Source of the DNA: Candidatus Sumerlaeota bacterium
GTDB lineage: Bacteria; Sumerlaeota; Sumerlaeia; JADFCT01
Reading direction: 5' to 3'
Length of the DNA: 7,428 bases
Assembly (NCBI GenBank): GCA_026398575.1
Contig: JAPLSP010000729.1
Span: 1 to 7,428 of the forward strand
A program made the translations under genes and the position numbers. Below the pieces are notes generated by a model. It was not told the origin of the DNA. It made no database searches and saw nothing but the letters and a program-made list of their open reading frames with translations. This document shows positions 5,526-7,428 of this stretch, one piece after another. Each line of letters opens with the position of its first letter. The first letter of the stretch is position 1.

Positions 5526-5805
5526 ATACAATGTAGTTGCGTTGCTGGCTTAGTTTTTCTTTGATCTGAGAGAAAATGGCGCTCCATTCCGCGCTGCCAT
5601 AGGGGATATTGCGCTTCATCGCTTCGATCTGGCGCTCGGCCTCTTGATTGATGTCGTCCTCGATCATCAAGTCCTGCATAATGACGCGCCCGATCTCCAT
5701 CTCCACGCGAGTCGGAAACCCTTTGACGAGGATCATCTTGCGTTCGGTCAATTCCTTGACGATCTTGCGGGCCAAAGATTGAATGCGATCTTCCGTCAGC
5801 CTCAT
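5521..5805 (-). CDS. DUF507 family protein, second of a tandem pair
   Basis: The 94-aa protein opens MRLTEDRIQSLARKIVKEL, the standard start of the DUF507 family, and carries the central 'MQDLMIEDDINQEAE' segment that matches the family's K/DL-ED-I-E core. It is charged, probably all-helical and cytosolic; I know of no established function. Aligned without gaps to the neighbour at 5918-6199 it shares about 26 of 93 residues, so the two are diverged duplicates. The ATG at 5805 follows GGAGG (5815-5811) by 5 nt. The open frame runs upstream to 6051, but that stretch is the neighbour's reading in the wrong frame, so I exclude it. A tight CTCCG / CGGAG stem overlaps the ribosome site. It is probably co-transcribed with the upstream copy across a 112-nt repeat-filled gap. 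Confidence 0.88.
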   Translation of the reverse strand: MRLTEDRIQSLARKIVKELTERKMILVKGFPTRVEMEIGRVIMQDLMIEDDINQEAERQIEAMKRNIPYGSAEWSAIFSQIKEKLSQQRNYIVS

Positions 5806-5811
5806 ATACCC

Positions 5812-5823
5812 CTCCGTTCGGAG
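5812..5823 (-). promoter_or_regulatory. Small hairpin overlapping a ribosome-binding site
   Basis: CTCCGTTCGGAG is an inverted repeat (5-bp arms, or 4-bp with a GTTC loop). On the transcribed strand its downstream arm contains GGAG of the second DUF507 gene's ribosome site. It could moderate translation, but it may also be a by-product of the adjacent GGAGTTCAGTTA repeats. Confidence 0.35.
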
Positions 5824-5851
5824 TTCAGTTAGGAGTTCAGTTAGGAGTTCA
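5820..5851. repeat. 12-bp tandem repeat GGAGTTCAGTTA
   Basis: Two exact copies (5820-5831 and 5832-5843) are followed by a partial third, GGAGTTCA (5844-5851), which runs into the next palindrome. The repeat lies in the gap between the two DUF507 genes. Confidence 0.85.
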
Positions 5852-5893
5852 AACTTTAGTTTGTGTTTTACTCCAAACTTCAGTTTGGAGTAA
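5850..5893. repeat. Two adjacent palindromes of the AGTTTG family
   Basis: The first, CAAACT / AGTTTG with a TT loop, spans 5850-5863. The second is a perfect 12-bp inverted repeat, TTACTCCAAACT (5868-5879) and AGTTTGGAGTAA (5882-5893), with a TC loop. The core resembles CCAACT-AA-AGTTGG at 11-24. In RNA the 12-bp stem would be stable and could separate expression of the two DUF507 genes, but no U-run marks it as a terminator. Confidence 0.8.
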
Positions 5894-5917
5894 TCCTCTT
5901 CATACTTCACTCTGGAT

Positions 5918-6199
5918 TCAATATACCAACTTGCGTTCTCTTGCCAGCATTGACTTCGTCTTCTTGAACATCGTGTGGTAATCCACCCCGCGCGCCCGCA
6001 TTTCGTCTTTGTGCTTCTCCAGGATATCCTCCACCTCAACGTCCAGCGCATCCTCCATCTTCAGATCATCCATCAGCGTTTTCTTGAGAGCCTCAACGAC
6101 GTGCGTTTGCGCGCGGTTGACCGTGCAATGTTTTGACTGCGCCAAATCCTCATAGATTTTGCGGCACAGATAATCCACCTTCTTTTCGCTCAGGCGCAT
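5918..6199 (-). CDS. DUF507 family protein, first of a tandem pair
   Basis: The 93-aa protein begins MRLSEKKVDYLCRKIYEDL and has the central 'LMDDLKMEDALDVEVE' segment of DUF507. It is rich in Lys, Glu and Asp and predicted helical, with no signal peptide or membrane segment. The role is unknown. Its ATG at 6199 follows a purine-rich GGAAGGA about 8 nt upstream, a good start signal. It is the promoter-proximal gene of the pair and divergent from the gene at 6478. Shared positions with the second copy include MRL-E, RKI, T32, V34, DL-ED (45-50), E55, E57, F78 and R89, which indicates an old duplication with both copies kept under selection. Confidence 0.88.
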   Translation of the reverse strand: MRLSEKKVDYLCRKIYEDLAQSKHCTVNRAQTHVVEALKKTLMDDLKMEDALDVEVEDILEKHKDEMRARGVDYHTMFKKTKSMLARERKLVY

Positions 6200-6477
6200 A
6201 GCATCTTCCTTCCAGCGCTTTAAGGATCAAAAACAAATATCAACGGTCAAGGGTTCGGATCCATCTCCCGAAATCCATGCGTCAAAGGCTCATGGCGCCA
6301 ACAACCTTGGCCGCCCCGATTCTCTTCTCCTGTCCGGGAGAGTCAAGGCTTTCTCTGCATCTGTCTTTGCATCCGTCTGGATGAACCCCATTTACAGTCG
6401 CATAAAGGGTTGCGCCCCGGGCTCTTTGCCACCTAAACTGATTCTGCCAGATAAATCCCCGACGATTGATTTGCCTC
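6200..6477. other. Divergent intergenic region
   Basis: These 278 nt separate the DUF507 pair from the rightmost gene. I see no convincing gene. A 35-codon + ORF at 6277 lacks a ribosome site. A weak + strand promoter-like pair, TTGCGC (6410-6415) and TAAACT (6434-6439) with an 18-nt spacer, could serve the gene at 6478. A short inverted repeat, TCTCC / GGAGA, lies at 6326-6341. None is strong. Confidence 0.3.
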
Positions 6478-7428
6478 ATGACTCGTCCGCAATCATGCAA
6501 AGTCAAAACGGGCCGTGGCGCGGCGACGATAAGGGTGTTGATCGTCGCGGTGGTTCTTACATTGGCAGCAGTGGCGGTTGTAATGCATGCCGTGAGCAAA
6601 TCTGTGCCGCCGTCTGCTTCTTCTTCGCCTCCGATCAATACCTCTTCGCCGGAGGTTCGCGCAACCTCTGATAGCCATGCCGTCCCCAAATCTCTCAATG
6701 CCCGACCAGGCGCCCGTACGGAAGCGCGTCCACTCGCTTTGACGCGAGCCAATCCCGCCACGATTTTTGGCAGGGCGACCTTCGAGGATCGGCGTCCTGC
6801 TGCAGGCGCGAAGGTCTGGATTGCGGGCGCCGAGGACCGGATTACGACGGCCAATACGCAGGGCGAATTCGAAATCACGGGGGCGTCGTCGGGCGCATAT
6901 TACCTGCTCGCCGCGCTGAACGATTTCATCTCCGATCCCGAGGGAGACAGCGCGCCGTCATTCGAGGCAAAAGCAGGCGAACGTCAGGGACCTTATCAAC
7001 TCATTCTCCGGCCAGGACTGACTTTGCAGGGCCTTGTCCGCGATCTCGAAACCGGCAAGCCGGTCGCAGGCGCCGAGATTCGCCGCTATGCGGCGGAGCG
7101 TCTGAACATTTATCGAGCGCTCAGGGCGCAAAGCGACGCCGAAGGCGCATGGCGACTTGCGGGCTTGCCTCCGGGCGAAGTCTCGCTCCTCGCGATCGCC
7201 AGGGGATACGCGGCCAAACCGGCCATCGTCCCCATGATCGCAGGCGCCCGCAATACCTGCGATCTGCGTTTGGAGCCGGGCGGCACGATTACGGTGTTGG
7301 TTCAGGACGAAGCCGGACGCCCGATTGCCGGCGCTCAAATTGTGCCGAGCCGCGATTTTTCTTCTTTGAAGGAGGGGCTGCTGGGTTTGAAGACGGATGA
7401 AAGCGGACGTGCCATTATCGAAAATGTT
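6478..7428 (+). CDS. Membrane-anchored protein with carboxypeptidase-regulatory-like repeats (partial)
   Basis: The frame is open from ATG 6478 to the window edge (317 codons, no stop). A basic start (MTRPQSCKVKTGRGAATIR) leads into a hydrophobic segment at about 20-36 (VLIVAVVLTLAAVAVVM), a signal anchor or uncleaved signal. Residues 41-90 form a Ser/Pro/Ala-rich linker. Three beta-sandwich CarboxypepD_reg/transthyretin-like units follow: 94-180 (TIFGRATFEDRRPAAGAKVW, then TTANTQGEFEITG), 182-268 (LQGLVRDLETGKPVAGAEI, then SDAEGAWRLAGLPPGEVSL), and 270 onward (TVLVQDEAGRPIAGAQI, then KTDESGRAII). Such domains usually sit outside the cytoplasm and serve adhesion, scaffolding or polymer contact. 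The C-terminus, possibly with more repeats or an enzyme domain, is beyond the window. The ribosome site is weak. Confidence 0.8.
   Translation, partial: MTRPQSCKVKTGRGAATIRVLIVAVVLTLAAVAVVMHAVSKSVPPSASSSPPINTSSPEVRATSDSHAVPKSLNARPGARTEARPLALTRANPATIFGRATFEDRRPAAGAKVWIAGAEDRITTANTQGEFEITGASSGAYYLLAALNDFISDPEGDSAPSFEAKAGERQGPYQLILRPGLTLQGLVRDLETGKPVAGAEIRRYAAERLNIYRALRAQSDAEGAWRLAGLPPGEVSLLAIARGYAAKPAIVPMIAGARNTCDLRLEPGGTITVLVQDEAGRPIAGAQIVPSRDFSSLKEGLLGLKTDESGRAIIENV

Noticed and set aside
5521..6051. 176-codon - strand ORF starting inside the first DUF507 gene
   Set aside because: The first 82 codons are the wrong frame of the neighbouring gene and repeat DNA. The DUF507 start with a strong ribosome site is at 5805.
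6381..6671. 96-codon + strand ORF
   Set aside because: It overlaps the start of the 6478 gene in another frame, with no domain pattern. The 6478 frame stays open to the window end.
6282..6878. 198-codon - strand ORF
   Set aside because: It is antisense to the anchored repeat protein, whose frame carries a membrane segment and recognisable domains.

Overview
The window looks like chromosomal DNA from a moderately GC-rich, uncultivated-type bacterium. This is inferred from the archaeal-type (about 430 aa) LeuC/HacA enzyme, a tandem pair of DUF507 genes, a large anchored protein built of transthyretin-like repeats, and intergenic space crowded with short repeats. I cannot fix the phylum. Lineages rich in such repeats (for example Omnitrophota, Sumerlaeota or other PVC-like and deltaproteobacterial-grade groups) are guesses only. 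I saw no rRNA, tRNA, CRISPR array, transposase or integrase.

Left part, + strand. A short palindromic repeat (2-46) precedes a complete 3-isopropylmalate dehydratase/homoaconitase large-subunit gene (127-1428). Instead of leuD, a compact three-gene block follows: a HEPN-domain protein (1472-1993), a 93-aa protein that reads like a divergent BolA fold and overlaps it (1981-2262), and a very short HicB-like protein (2276-2422). The block looks less GC-rich than leuC and resembles an acquired toxin-antitoxin-like cassette.

Middle part, - strand, read from right to left: two DUF507 paralogues (5918-6199, 5521-5805), a glycosyltransferase with the RPQ / DVIDDY / NPVK-EYL pattern (4094-5344), and a GT4 glycosyltransferase (2507-3640). 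The two transferases probably act in surface or exopolysaccharide assembly. Between and around them lie three arrays of a degenerate 7-bp repeat (ATTTTAC / ATTTCTC / ATTTTTC and relatives). Two arrays, in one orientation, sit in the probable leaders of the two glycosyltransferase genes. The third, in the opposite orientation, begins at the stop codon of the upstream one. A long hairpin repeat (3849-3912) lies between two of the arrays. The arrays stay open in several frames, so they create false ORFs and a false N-terminal extension.

Right part, + strand. A gene running off the window (6478 onward) encodes an N-terminally anchored protein with a low-complexity linker and at least three carboxypeptidase-regulatory-like beta-sandwich domains. 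It is divergent from the DUF507 pair.

The most interesting items are the heptad-repeat arrays tied to gene boundaries, and the HEPN / BolA-like / HicB-like cassette.
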